A stretch of DNA of 64,000 nt from Planctomycetaceae bacterium (GTDB lineage Bacteria; Planctomycetota; Planctomycetia; Planctomycetales; Planctomycetaceae). Position numbers and translations under genes: made by a program. Below, piece by piece: positions 26,756-37,200 of this stretch (the first letter of the stretch is position 1; every line of letters starts with the position of its first letter). The stretch covers positions 1 to 64,000 of the forward strand of contig JAWKUA010000020.1 in the NCBI GenBank assembly GCA_041398785.1, given 5' to 3'. The notes under the pieces were generated by a model. The model was not told the DNA's origin. It did no database searches and was given only the letters and a program-made list of their open reading frames with translations.

Positions 26756-28558
26756 ATGGATCCCAGGTTCATCCGCAATTTCAGCATTGTGGCGCATATC
26801 GACCACGGCAAAAGCACGCTCGCCGACCAGTTGCTGCTGAAAAGCGGCACCATCACCGAACGCCAGTTTCGGGAGCAGATCCTGGACGACCTGGAAATCG
26901 AACGCGATCGCGGCATCACCGTCAAGGCGCGGTCGGTGACGATCAACTACACGTACAAGGGCCAGAAGTACGAACTGAACCTGATCGACACGCCGGGGCA
27001 CGTGGATTTTCACTACGAAGTCAGCCGCAGTCTGGCGGCCTGCGAAGGAGCGCTGCTGCTGGTCGACGCGTTTCAGGGAGTGCAGGCGCAGACTGTCGCC
27101 AACGCGTACGCTGCCATTGAAGCGAATCTGGAAATCGTGATCGTCGTCAACAAGATCGATCTTCCGGTTGTGCGCATCGAAGAGGTGCTGGAAGAAGTCG
27201 AAACGATCCTTGGCCTGGACGCTTCCGACGCGCTGCGAGTCAGTGCCAGGACCGGGAAGAACGTGGAAGATGTGTTCGCGGCGATCATCGAACGCATGCC
27301 CGCTCCGTCCGGCGTCCGGGATGCTCCGCTGAAGGCACTGGTGTTCGACGCCAAGTACGACAACTACCGCGGCGTGATCACGTACGTTCGAGTCGTCGAG
27401 GGCTGCGTTCGCAAAGGCGACATGATTCGCTTCATGAGAGAAAAGCTGAATCACGAAGTTCTGGAAATCGGCCAGTTTCGTCCGGGACTGACGCCCTGCA
27501 GCGAACTGGGGCCCGGACAGGTTGGCTACATTCTGACGGGCATTAAAGACCTGAGCCATGTCACGGTCGGCGACACGGTGACGTTGCTTGGCAATCCCGC
27601 CCAGAAAGCTCTGCCGGGTTACCAAAAGCCGAAGCAGATGGTGTTCTGCGGCATGTATCCCATCGACGCGACGGACTTCGAAAACCTTCGCGAAGAACTG
27701 CAGAAACTTTCCCTGAACGATTCCAGCTTTTCCTTCCAGCCCGAAACCAGCGACGCTCTGGGCTTCGGTTTTCGCTGCGGCTTCCTGGGGATGCTGCACA
27801 TGGAAATCATCCAGCAGCGGCTGGAAGGTGAGCAGGACATGGACCTGATCCAGACCGCTCCCAACGTCACGTACGAAATCAAGAAGCGAACCGGCGAAGT
27901 CATCACCATCGACAATCCTCAGGAAGTGCCGGACGCCGGCGTGATCGACGAATTCCGCGAACCGATTGCGCGGGTCGGGTTCATTGTGCCCTCCGAAAAC
28001 GTCGGCGCGATCATGCAGTTGTGCCAGGACCGCCGCGGTGTCTACAAGAACACCGAATTCCTTGGCCCGCAGCGGGCTCAGATCATCTACGAGCTGCCGC
28101 TCAGCGAAATCGTCTACGACATGTACGACAAGCTCAAAAGCGTGACTCGCGGTTACGGCACGATGGATTATGAGATCATCCGTTTCGATCCGGCCGACCT
28201 GGTCAAGATGGATATCCTTGTCAAGGGCGTGAAAGTCGACGCGCTGTCGACGATCGTCCATCGCTCGACGGCCGAACGCCGCGGTCGGGCGCTGGTGAAG
28301 CGACTGAAGAAGGAAATCTCCAAGCACCAGTTCGAAATCGCCCTGCAGGCCGCCATCGGCACGCGAGTGATCGCCCGCGAAACAATTTCCGCGCTGCGGA
28401 AGAACGTGACGGCGAAGTGCTACGGCGGCGACATCACCAGAAAACGCAAGTTGCTGGAGAAACAGAAGGAAGGCAAGAAGCGGATGAAGCAGTTCGGCCA
28501 GGTCGAAATCCCGCAGAAAGCCTTCCTGTCCGTGCTGGAATCCACGCGGGAAGATTAG
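26756..28558 (+). CDS. lepA: Elongation factor 4 (LepA)
   Basis: 600 residues, the expected length. The GTPase domain is complete: AHIDHGKST (G1), RGIT (G2), DTPGH (G3), NKID (G4) and SAR (G5). EF-G-like domains II, III and V follow, then the LepA-specific C-terminal domain (VDALSTIVHR, RVIARETISALRKNVTAKCYGGDITRKRKLLEKQKEGKKRMK, near 505-580). LepA acts on ribosomes during translation and biogenesis. It is flanked by unrelated genes and is probably transcribed alone. Confidence 0.98.
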   Translation: MDPRFIRNFSIVAHIDHGKSTLADQLLLKSGTITERQFREQILDDLEIERDRGITVKARSVTINYTYKGQKYELNLIDTPGHVDFHYEVSRSLAACEGALLLVDAFQGVQAQTVANAYAAIEANLEIVIVVNKIDLPVVRIEEVLEEVETILGLDASDALRVSARTGKNVEDVFAAIIERMPAPSGVRDAPLKALVFDAKYDNYRGVITYVRVVEGCVRKGDMIRFMREKLNHEVLEIGQFRPGLTPCSELGPGQVGYILTGIKDLSHVTVGDTVTLLGNPAQKALPGYQKPKQMVFCGMYPIDATDFENLREELQKLSLNDSSFSFQPETSDALGFGFRCGFLGMLHMEIIQQRLEGEQDMDLIQTAPNVTYEIKKRTGEVITIDNPQEVPDAGVIDEFREPIARVGFIVPSENVGAIMQLCQDRRGVYKNTEFLGPQRAQIIYELPLSEIVYDMYDKLKSVTRGYGTMDYEIIRFDPADLVKMDILVKGVKVDALSTIVHRSTAERRGRALVKRLKKEISKHQFEIALQAAIGTRVIARETISALRKNVTAKCYGGDITRKRKLLEKQKEGKKRMKQFGQVEIPQKAFLSVLESTRED

Positions 28559-28943
28559 CCCGGAAGATTCGTCCTCTAATTACGACGGGACTTTGACCCC
28601 GTCGAGTTTGCGCGACGGGATCGGAGTCCCATCGTACTGGCTGCTCTTTCGGCGCGCGACTTGATCGGAGTCCCATCGTACTGGCTGCGTTTCTGGAGCG
28701 TGACCGAATCGTCGGCAGGGGTCGTTCTTCGCAGGATTGCTGAACCGCACGAATGATCCGGGTACTGCCGTGGCCCGGAATTGCGTGTCAGCGGCAGGTT
28801 TGGCCGAAGTTCGCGTCGGCATCAGCTGCGACCCGTCGAAGTTGGTCGCAGCGCCGATCCCGGGTGGCGTGAGTCGATCGTTCACTCGATAGACTGCGTC
28901 TTTCACGAAACAGTGAAACGACCGGGACGGCGGGCGACTCAGC
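28559..28943. other. Intergenic region with a 26-base direct repeat
   Basis: About 385 bases between lepA and the DUF900 gene. It contains two identical 26-base copies at 28619-28644 and 28663-28688 (beginning GATCGGAGTCCCATCGTACT). No gene is evident. Confidence 0.6.
28619..28688. repeat. Pair of identical 26-base direct repeats, 44-base period
   Basis: 28619-28644 and 28663-28688 are identical by eye, separated by 18 bases. They begin GATCGGAGTCCCATCGTACT and end CTGGCTGC. They could be a fragment of a dispersed genomic repeat family. Confidence 0.8.
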
Positions 28944-30221
28944 ATGAAATGGAATTCGGAAGTCTTCAAATCGGCACGGGTACGCTTGGGAGCGCTGTTC
29001 ATCGCGCTGGCGGGACTCGGGTTTCGATACGCGGAAAGCTGGCTGTTCGACCCGCCTGAAGTTGTGCAGGGCGATGCGATCTTCGGCGACCACTGGTCCG
29101 GCATTCGAACATCAACCTCCGTGGCTCGGCAGCAGGTTGATCCGCAGCACAGCCGTTGGCGAATTGCCGTTGCCACGAATCGCAGCTTCGGACGGAACCA
29201 TTCCATCGTTCCCGCGGGAGTGACGCGCATCAGCGGTCAGATTCAGAACATGCTGCAGACGATTCCTGAAACCGCTTTCGGTTTTGGTGATGTCACGGTG
29301 CCGCTGAACCGCGCGCGAGGAGCCTTCGTGCTGGATTCGGCGGAGCCAGGTCATTTGACGCTGAATGCCGTGCGGATGACGGATTCCGGTACGTTTTACG
29401 ACGGTGTGAAGCAGATGCTGGAAGCGTCGCAGGTTCCGGAAATCATGGTATTTGTGCATGGCTTCAACGTGACGCTCGAACAGGCCACCGCCCGAGCTGC
29501 TCAACTGGCCGAAGACATGCCGTTTCACGGCGTGGTCATCGTATTTAGCTGGCCTTCGGCTGCGGAAAAAACGGGTTATGGCACTGACGCCGCCGTGGCC
29601 GAACGATACTTCTGGAATCTGGCGGAAGTGCTGGCGGAACTGCGTGGCCGGCTTTCCGAAGAAACTCGGCTGCACCTGCTGGCTCACAGCATGGGGAACC
29701 GCGTGACGCTGCGAGCCCTGAATGCTCTGGCCGGCAACATCGGACCTCACGGTGAAGAGCTGGTCCTGAAGCCGGCAAACATGCGCGAGCAGTTTCCTGC
29801 CTGGGGGACGTGGTCAACCGAACGAATCACCTCGCCCGCACTTGCGAGTCTGGTTCTGGCGGCCCCGGACGTTGAGGCTCACCGCTTCGAACACTTCGCT
29901 TCGTCAATTCGTCACGTTACGCGGACGATGGTGCTGTACGCGTCGGACTCTGACATGGCCCTGGAAGGATCGCTGCATTTCAACGGCGAAGGGCACCGCG
30001 CCGGCGACTCACGGGCTCGCGTGCGAGTCGACGGGATGAAGGTCATTCATGTGTCCGGAGTCAATCGACTGGACCCGTTGGGGCATTCCTACTACGGCAG
30101 CAATCCGGGTGTCCTGGACCAGCTGGCTCGGCTGCTGCGTCCGGTGAAGGTTCCGGAAACGGTCTCGGCAGCCGTCAGACTTGCCGGAACGGAGTCGCCG
30201 GCAGGCGCCGTTCAGCAGTGA
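28944..30221 (+). CDS. Alpha/beta hydrolase, DUF900 family
   Basis: 425 residues. An N-terminal hydrophobic stretch (LGALFIALAGLGFRYAESWLF) probably anchors or exports it. VFVHGFNVTLEQATARAAQ, VVIVFSWPSA and LHLLAHSMGNRVTLRAL (nucleophile elbow) define the DUF900 lipase-like fold; a His candidate is in the C-terminal HVSGVNRLDPLGHSYYG. The enzymatic substrate is unknown. The last 213 bases overlap the convergent Gfo/Idh/MocA gene on the other strand. Confidence 0.85.
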   Translation: MKWNSEVFKSARVRLGALFIALAGLGFRYAESWLFDPPEVVQGDAIFGDHWSGIRTSTSVARQQVDPQHSRWRIAVATNRSFGRNHSIVPAGVTRISGQIQNMLQTIPETAFGFGDVTVPLNRARGAFVLDSAEPGHLTLNAVRMTDSGTFYDGVKQMLEASQVPEIMVFVHGFNVTLEQATARAAQLAEDMPFHGVVIVFSWPSAAEKTGYGTDAAVAERYFWNLAEVLAELRGRLSEETRLHLLAHSMGNRVTLRALNALAGNIGPHGEELVLKPANMREQFPAWGTWSTERITSPALASLVLAAPDVEAHRFEHFASSIRHVTRTMVLYASDSDMALEGSLHFNGEGHRAGDSRARVRVDGMKVIHVSGVNRLDPLGHSYYGSNPGVLDQLARLLRPVKVPETVSAAVRLAGTESPAGAVQQ

Positions 30222-31325
30222 CGTTTCGAAACCGTCATGTTGTCTGCCGGCAACAAAGCCCGCAGCCCCTCTACGCAGCGCGGCGGAAGGATTCGCGTCA
30301 CCGGAGGCACTTTCCTGCTGGAATGACCAGAGTTTCATTCCGCTCAGCACCTGATCCGCGACCTGCATCGCCTGGACCGCCTGGATTCCTGACACCATGG
30401 GGACGGAATGCCGGCGGATGCAGCTGATGAAATGCCGCAGTTCAGCCGTCAGAGCATCGGTGGCGTCGGCCTGAATACGTTCTTCGCGAATCCAATCGCC
30501 GAAGACACGATCCTTCAGAGTCATCGGGTCCGCCGTTGCGGCGATGATTGCGTGAACAAGTCCGGGCGATTTCTGAAACTGTCCGGCAGGCCGCCAGTGA
30601 GTCACTTCCCGGGACTGCATGTCGACACTGACACAGCCGGACGATCCCCAGATCTGCGCTGAACGTTCCGCTGCGGGAGCAACTCGGCTGGATGTGATGT
30701 CGACGATTGTCCCGCCCGGCATTCGCAGTCGCGCCATTGCCGTATCTTCGTGAGGTCCGATTGCCACGGCTCCGAACGATTCCACCGACACCGGCATTTC
30801 GCCCGCCAGCCAGATCGCCAGATCGATGTCATGAATCATCAGGTCATGCACGACTCCGATGTCGGTGGATCGAAAGCTGTACGGACTGACTCGCTGAAAC
30901 CGCAGATACATCGGGTCGCGGACTTTGCTGGCGACGAGTTGCATCGCGGGATTGAATCGTTCGATGTGTCCGACCTGCAGCACCGCGCCGCTGGTCTTTG
31001 CCAGTTGCTGCAGCACTTCCGCGTCCCGCACCGTGGACGCCAGAGGTTTTTCGACAAGCGTGGAGACTCCCCGGCGCAGAAACCCCGACGCTGATTCGCG
31101 ATGGAACACAGTCGGAGTCGCGACGACAACGCCATCCAGATCGTCCGGCAGGTCATCGGCGCTGGAGAACCACCTGGTCCCGAATTGTTCGGCGATGTCG
31201 CGTCCGTGATCCCTGCGGGCATCGACCACGCCGACCAGATCGACGTCGTCAAATCCTGAAAGAATTCTCGCGTGGTGTCGGCCCAGAGAACCGACGCCGA
31301 CAACTGCCATTCGCAAGCGTTTCAT
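30009..31325 (-). CDS. Gfo/Idh/MocA oxidoreductase in the lpx operon
   Basis: 438 residues. The Rossmann domain opens with RMAVVGVGSLGRHHARIL, followed by VATPTVFH and the family signature VEKPLAS near 92-98; HDLMIHDIDLAIWLAGE is in the C-terminal domain. Family members are NAD(P)-dependent sugar oxidoreductases. Its ATG overlaps the lpxA stop (ATGA), so it should act on a UDP-sugar or lipid A precursor; GnnA, which oxidises UDP-GlcNAc at C3 for amide-linked lipid A, is a precedent, but no GnnB-type aminotransferase is adjacent. The core ends near residue 345; the last 70 residues are antisense to the DUF900 gene and look non-native. Confidence 0.9.
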   Translation of the reverse strand: MKRLRMAVVGVGSLGRHHARILSGFDDVDLVGVVDARRDHGRDIAEQFGTRWFSSADDLPDDLDGVVVATPTVFHRESASGFLRRGVSTLVEKPLASTVRDAEVLQQLAKTSGAVLQVGHIERFNPAMQLVASKVRDPMYLRFQRVSPYSFRSTDIGVVHDLMIHDIDLAIWLAGEMPVSVESFGAVAIGPHEDTAMARLRMPGGTIVDITSSRVAPAAERSAQIWGSSGCVSVDMQSREVTHWRPAGQFQKSPGLVHAIIAATADPMTLKDRVFGDWIREERIQADATDALTAELRHFISCIRRHSVPMVSGIQAVQAMQVADQVLSGMKLWSFQQESASGDANPSAALRRGAAGFVAGRQHDGFETSLLNGACRRLRSGKSDGCRDRFRNLHRTQQPSQLVQDTRIAAVVGMPQRVQSIDSGHMNDLHPVDSHASP

Positions 31326-32182
31326 GCCGCATCCCGCTGATCACTGGCGCCGGAATCGGTGTCCGGCTTCTTGTCGCGAAAGGCTTCCCTGGCCCGGCCC
31401 AGTTTTCCGGCTCGCTGGTTATCCACGAACGTCAGAAGCTGGGACAGTTCAAAGGGAATGACGCCATCCAGTTCTTCTTCGAAAATCGACATCACTTCAT
31501 TCAGCGATTTTCGTTTGCGATACAGCAGACGAAACGCCTGTCGAATAACGTCGATGGAATGATCCGAGATGCCTGCTCTTCGCATTCCGACCACGTTCAC
31601 GGTTTTCAGCGTCGGGTTGTCACTTCCCGCGGCCAGCATGAACGGAGGAATATCGTGCGGCACGCGGCAGCCTCCGCTGACGAAACTCAGCCGCCCAACC
31701 GTCGAGAAATGATGCACGACGGAGTTGCCGGAAATGATCGCGCCGTCATGTACGTGTACGTGGCCGCCCAGAAGAACGCCGTTGACCAGAATGACTCCGT
31801 CAAAAATCCGGCAGTTGTGAGCAACATGGCTGTTGGCCATAAACATGTTGCGGCTGCCGATGCGGGTGACGTGGTCTTCCTTTTCGGCTCCCCGATTGAC
31901 GGTCACGCCTTCGCGAAACAGGTTGTCGTCGCCGATCACAACCTGCGTGTCGGAATCACGGTAGCTGACGTCCTGCGGTTCGCCGCCGATGACGCAGCCG
32001 GCGAACAGTCGGTTTCGCTTCCCCAGCGTGGTGCGTCCTTTCAGAACCACGTGGCTTTGAAGGATGGTGCCGTCTCCGATGGTCACATCCGGGCCAACCA
32101 GACAGAACGGTCCCACTTCGACGTCGTCGCCGATTCGGGCGGACGGATGGACCTGGGAAAGTGGAGAGATCTTCGGTTTCAT
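31322..32182 (-). CDS. lpxA: UDP-N-acetylglucosamine acyltransferase LpxA
   Basis: 286 residues from the ATG at 32182 (AGGA 8 bases upstream). The left-handed beta-helix hexapeptide repeats start at VHPSARIGDDVEVGPFCLVG. GGEPQDVSYRDSDTQVVIGD, the catalytic-His region NSHVAHNC and VVHHFSTVG match LpxA; the C-terminal helices (AFRLLYRKRKSLNEV) follow. It is about 25 residues longer than the E. coli enzyme, the excess lying at the C-terminus. It performs the first acylation of lipid A synthesis from UDP-GlcNAc and (3R)-hydroxyacyl-ACP in the cytoplasm. It is 65 bases downstream of lpxC. Confidence 0.95.
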   Translation of the reverse strand: MKPKISPLSQVHPSARIGDDVEVGPFCLVGPDVTIGDGTILQSHVVLKGRTTLGKRNRLFAGCVIGGEPQDVSYRDSDTQVVIGDDNLFREGVTVNRGAEKEDHVTRIGSRNMFMANSHVAHNCRIFDGVILVNGVLLGGHVHVHDGAIISGNSVVHHFSTVGRLSFVSGGCRVPHDIPPFMLAAGSDNPTLKTVNVVGMRRAGISDHSIDVIRQAFRLLYRKRKSLNEVMSIFEEELDGVIPFELSQLLTFVDNQRAGKLGRAREAFRDKKPDTDSGASDQRDAA

Positions 32183-32247
32183 GTTGATCGTCCTGATCAA
32201 GACCCCCGAGTTCCGTTTGCAGCATCGAATCCATTCGACCTGCCGCC

Positions 32248-33186
32248 CTATGCCGCGCGAGACCAGGCTCGCGCGGAATCGGCCTGAACAGCCTTCGCCA
32301 ATCTGTGATTCAACTGATGCCCGCTTCGCCACGCTGTGAGGTGGCCCTGAATTTCCAGCCCGCTCAGAGCGAGGTCTCCGACGCAGTCCAGAATCTTGTG
32401 TCGCACAAATTCATCGGCCCATCGCAACTGATTCCCGATGACTCCGCCGCTGCCGACGACCAGCAGATCGCGGTGCTTCAGATGCTTTCCATAACCAAGC
32501 GACCTGAGCGCGGCGATTTCCGATTCCAGCACGAATGTCCGTGCCGCGGCGATCTCGTGGTAAAAACTTTCGGGAGTCAGCTCGATGGAATACGTCTGAG
32601 GCGGCACCTGACCGCGCCGTCCGTAATCCAGGTGATAGGTGACCGCCGCAAGTGGCCGCAGATACGGTCGCAGCAGCAGTGACTGGCGACCGGATTCATC
32701 ATGCTGCGCGACGACACAGGCTGGCCTGTAGATGGCCGCAGGGCTGCTCAGTTCACAGGTGCCGGCGTCAAAGACCGCTTCACAGAATGCCTGGCAGGAT
32801 CCGTCAAACGCCGGAACTTCCGGTCCCGTGATTTCAATATGACAGTTGTCAATCTGCAGTCCGGCCAGCGCGGACAGCAGATGTTCGACGGTTTCCACCC
32901 GAACATTCGGAGCCGACGCCAGCACCGTTCGACGAGGAGCGTGTGCGACTGACGACCACAAAGCCGGAATCCGCGGCGAATCTGCAAGATCGGTCCGCTG
33001 GAAGACAATTCCGTAGCCGGCATCCGCGGGGTTCAGAGTGACGTGAGCGTCGATGCCGTGAAACAACCCGGGGCCGTGCAGTTCCACACGGTTCTGAAGC
33101 GTCTTCTGAAACCGCCGATCCGTCGAAACGGCCAGCGCGGCGGATGGGGATCCGATGTCCTGTGTATCAGTAAAGACTCTGACCAC
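32248..33186 (-). CDS. lpxC: UDP-3-O-acyl-N-acetylglucosamine deacetylase LpxC
   Basis: 312 residues. VELHGPGLFHGIDAHVTLNP, the zinc-ligand region VETVEHLLSALAGLQIDN, DEFVRHKILDCVGDLAL and the C-terminal SGHQLNHRLAK are all present, so both halves of the LpxC fold and the catalytic residues are intact. It catalyses the committed zinc-dependent step of lipid A synthesis. The start is a GTG; a GGAG lies 11 bases upstream. About 24 residues precede the usual family start. It is followed by lpxA. Confidence 0.96.
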   Translation of the reverse strand: MVRVFTDTQDIGSPSAALAVSTDRRFQKTLQNRVELHGPGLFHGIDAHVTLNPADAGYGIVFQRTDLADSPRIPALWSSVAHAPRRTVLASAPNVRVETVEHLLSALAGLQIDNCHIEITGPEVPAFDGSCQAFCEAVFDAGTCELSSPAAIYRPACVVAQHDESGRQSLLLRPYLRPLAAVTYHLDYGRRGQVPPQTYSIELTPESFYHEIAAARTFVLESEIAALRSLGYGKHLKHRDLLVVGSGGVIGNQLRWADEFVRHKILDCVGDLALSGLEIQGHLTAWRSGHQLNHRLAKAVQADSARAWSRAA

Positions 33187-33320
33187 GTGTGAATGTTCTC
33201 CGTCGATTCAATAGCAAAGCCGGCAACGGAATTCCCTGCTGGAAGTTTCCGTTGCCGGTCGTGTTGGCTGTCGCTGATTCGCTGATCTGCCGGCGGCCCG
33301 GAATCAGGCCGTGAGTTGCT

Positions 33321-33968
33321 CTACCGGCGGTTGCGATTCGGAGCCGGCGACTGAGCACTGGCAGGCTGTACCGGCGGGCGAGAAGCGTCAGACGAAGCTT
33401 CATACCGGTTGTTCAGGTATTTCAGCACGCTGTCGGTCATGTCATTTTCCGGCTGAAAGTAAAGGATCGTCTTGTTCATTGTCTGGACGGCTTCGGCCGG
33501 GGACGTCGAGTCGTCGATTTCCTTGCGGTTAAATCGCATGACGACGGTGAACTTCATGTGCTGAGCTCCCAGAGTGACCGCCTGCGTGACGTCGGAGTAA
33601 ATCACCTTGAACATCTCCGATTCGCGGCGAGCGAGTTTTCGCTGAGTGGCGGCCTGGAAGGCCTGAATATCGCCCTTGGCTTCCAGCAGAGCTTTTTCAC
33701 CGCGTTCGTATTCGGCGCTGCCCTGTTCAAATCGCTTCAATTCTTCCTGCATCTGCTTCATCACTTCGGCTTTCTGCTGCAGTTCAGCGTCAGCCTTTTC
33801 GATTTCCGCCTGCAGACCGGCACGCAGGTCTTCGAACTTCTTGTAGTTCTGGAAGACGTGGGCCATGTCGATCAGCCCGATGCTGCTGCGTCCGGCGTCC
33901 TGAGCAAAGACGTCTGAGGTGGAAGCCAGCAGGGTGATGGCGAGCAGTGAAAGAATGAGCTTCTTCAC
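33321..33968 (-). CDS. OmpH/Skp-like periplasmic chaperone
   Basis: 215 residues from a GTG at 33968 (AGGAG 9 bases upstream). A signal peptide (LILSLLAITLLASTSDVFAQ) precedes IGLIDMAHVFQNYKKFEDL, the usual Skp opening, and a long coiled coil with LARRESEMFKVIYSDVTQAV. The C-terminus is Pro/Arg-rich. Skp holds unfolded outer-membrane proteins in the periplasm. It lies 134 bases upstream of lpxC, a common envelope-biogenesis arrangement, although bamA and lpxD are not in the cluster here. Confidence 0.88.
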   Translation of the reverse strand: MKKLILSLLAITLLASTSDVFAQDAGRSSIGLIDMAHVFQNYKKFEDLRAGLQAEIEKADAELQQKAEVMKQMQEELKRFEQGSAEYERGEKALLEAKGDIQAFQAATQRKLARRESEMFKVIYSDVTQAVTLGAQHMKFTVVMRFNRKEIDDSTSPAEAVQTMNKTILYFQPENDMTDSVLKYLNNRYEASSDASRPPVQPASAQSPAPNRNRR

Positions 33969-34299
33969 GTGGGGGCACTCCTTTGCCAGTTCAGCCCCGA
34001 TCCGTGGGGCCGTGTTTTTTGGGGGGGTGAGGTCGCTGAAGCGTCGCAGGACTGTCTCAGACCATCCGGATTTGGTCAATACGATTGGCAATTTCGCGGC
34101 CGGCAAAGTGCCCTGGATTCCGCTGATAGCCCTCAGTTCGGCGATTCCTGCCGTTCCAAAAAGTCATCTCCATGGAATTGCCGTTTTCTGATAACAGTAC
34201 TCCGTTGCGGCTTCGCGTTGAGCCCTGCATGGTGACACGGGAGTCACGGAGCGGCTCTTTCCCGAAAACGCAGATCGAAGCTATCGCACGGAGGCAGGG
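33969..34299. other. Divergent promoter region
   Basis: About 330 bases between the envelope operon and the YCF48-like gene. It includes a run of G residues near 34020, but no gene, repeat or clear hairpin that I can support. Confidence 0.4.
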
Positions 34300-37200
34300 A
34301 TGCAACCACGATCGCGACCGGTATTCCTGGTCACCATTCTGCTGCTGTCAGCGTACCTGCCGTGTCCGAGTGCGGCTCAGAGATCGGATCTTCCAGCGGC
34401 GAATTTCGGTCTGCTGAATGCCGACCCCATGGCACCGGAGTTTTCGCGAGGACCGGTTCGGCGGACCGCCGAAATTGCTGCCGACGCGAGATTGAACGAC
34501 GTCTGTGCGATTGGCAGCAGCGTCTGGGCCGTCGGCGAGCGCGGCGTGATGGTGCATTCGAACGACCAGGGAACGTCCTGGACGACTCGCCTGTTTCCGT
34601 TCGAATGCAGCCTGCACAGCGTGTGTTTTCTGACGAACCGCATCGGCTGGGTTGCGGGCAGCAGGTTCGACCCGTATTCAAAACAGCTCCGCGGCGTCCT
34701 GCTCACCACTCGCGACGGCGGCGATTCGTGGAGTGCCGTTGACGGACGATCTCGCGACAGAAATTCTTCCGCCGGAGTACTGACCGGGGCAATCCCTGGC
34801 TACGACCTGCCCGGGATTCGGTATGTGAAGTATTTCGATCTGCAGAACGCCGTCGCACTGACATGTCAGTCCGAAAAACGTCGAGCGGCGCTGCAGACCG
34901 ACGACGGTGGCCTGACATGGACACCGCTGGACAGCGACGTGGACCAAAGCGGCTGGAATCATGCAGCGTTTCTTCGGCCGGGAGACGGTTTGGTGGTCGG
35001 CACGGCTCTGTCCTACGGTGCTGTGGTCGCCAACAAGCTCATCAGCATCCGTCGTCCGTCGTCCACACTGCGTCAGGTGCGTTCGGCCAGTCTGAACGCT
35101 GAGGGCCAGGGCTGGATTTCCGGAGACGGTGGCTTTCTGCAGTACAGCAACAACGGCGGCATCACCTGGCAGGTTCCGCCGGCACCGCTGCCGCAGCCGA
35201 TTTCGGAGGTCATGGATTTCGCCACGACAGCACAGCAGGGTTCGACGTTGTGCGTCGCCGGCAGCCCGGGAAGTCTGATCGTGAGAACAAACGACAACGG
35301 AAACTCATGGCAGTTTTCGAAGACGAACCAGGCGAGTCCCATCCGCAGAATGACGTTTGCCGGTCCGTCCGTCGTTATCGCCGTCGGCGAATTCGGCAGC
35401 ATTCTGAAGTCGACGGATTCCGGAGTCACCTGGACCGGCGTGCGGAGTTCCGGCTTTCGAAGTGCGGTCCTGAGTCTGGTGACCGAACCATCTGATACGG
35501 CTCTGACAATGCTGGCTGCGGTTTCGGGCAACGACGGCTTTCGCAGCGTTGTCATTCAGCCGTCTGTCGAGAAGCTCGGGGCGTCTGATGAACCCGCAAT
35601 TGGAGAACGATTCGCCGCAGCGGTCAGTCAGGTCGGCGGCAACGCAGCGGAACGCGACTGGATGTTGGCTCGCACAGCGCCTCAGCTCCACACGGTCAAG
35701 AAACAGTTGCTGGAGAGCTGGAATCGGCAGACAGACGGTCGACTGGGTGAGCTGCTTCCTCTGCGGCTTGCTCGCTCCATCAGAACCTGGCGGCCGGACG
35801 TCATCACAGTCGAACGTCGCGCTGAGGATGACCGGGTTGCGGAAATCTGGCTGGACGCAATCGACGTCGCTCGCCGTATTGCCGCCGGGATGGATCATCG
35901 TGGCGCTCCACTGGACGCTGTGGGACTTGAACCCTGGCAGACGTCGCGCGTGCTGTTGCGAACCGTCGACGCTGATCGATCGGCGCTGACGTATTCCTCC
36001 GATGACCTGCTTGTCCACCTGGCCACAACGCCGGGACTTGTGGCCGACTTCAGTCAGCAGGAACTGTCAAATCTCCACACGGACGGAACTTCCGCGGACG
36101 GATATTTCGAAGACGCCGTCAGCTATCGTGTCTACGAAAGTACCCAGGCCGCGGCGACGCCAAATCGCATGTTTTCCGGGCTGTCTCAACAGCCGGCGTC
36201 GGACTTTCGCCGCGCGGTGAATTCGGCTGGCCGCGGCAACATCGCGCCACTTGAGGAAACGCTGCAGAAACACCGAGTCTCGCAGTCCGCACTGACGGGA
36301 CATGTTCACTATTTGAAGTCGGATGTCAGCCTGACGGCCGACGTTCGCGGCGTGGGTCTGGGGCTTCCGCCGGCGCTCGCACTGAAGCAACTGCAACATC
36401 TGGTGCAACTCCATTCGCAGCATGAAAACCTGGAAGGGCTGATCGCCGTATTGCAGGAAATCACTCGCCGCTTTCCGGAAAGCAGTGAAGCGATCGATGC
36501 CGCTGCGATGCTGTTCACGATCTATTCGTCATCGGAGATTCGATTGCTGAGGAATCGGACGAACGCCCGCTCCGGCGCTCTGCAGGTTGTCGGCGCGACG
36601 TCTGACATTCGCGGCCCGGAGCCTGAAAGTGAGGAGTTCGTGCAGCAGCCGGTTGTTCGACCGGCTGTCGCGCAATCGCTGGCGAATTCTCAGGGATCAG
36701 ATCGTGATGCCGTCAGCGCACGCTGGGACGCTCAGGCGTCAACGGCGCTGGCTTTCGTTCGTGACTCCGGTTCTTCGTCGGGGGTGTCGGCACTAATGCT
36801 GTTGCGCGAGGCTGCGAATTTGAATCGCCGCCGCCTGTTCGGAGAACACAACGCGGTGTTATCACAGGCCGCCCAACAGGAAGGACCGTTCGCGGCCTTT
36901 GCGAGAGCGGAACTGCAGGCGGTCCACGGAGCCGCGCAGACCCCCATTCCGGCGGTCAATCTTCCGGAGGCCTTCGAGAAGCCGTTTCTCGACGGAGTTC
37001 TGAACGACGCCTGCTGGCAGGACGCGACGGAAATCCGGCTGCATTCCGTCGGAGATTCTGCCGGGCAGACCGATCCCGACTGCCTGTTGATGATGTCCTG
37101 GGATCGCGAGTTCCTTTACGTTGGCGCTCGGATGGAACGCGTGACACCGCTGGCCGGCGACGGCACGCGTCTGCCGGACCGCGAACATGACGCCGACCAT

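Noticed and set aside
26549..28327. 592-codon minus-strand frame opposite lepA
   Set aside because: lepA on the plus strand is fully conserved and in the expected frame; the antisense frame has no recognisable domain and reflects GC-rich codon usage.
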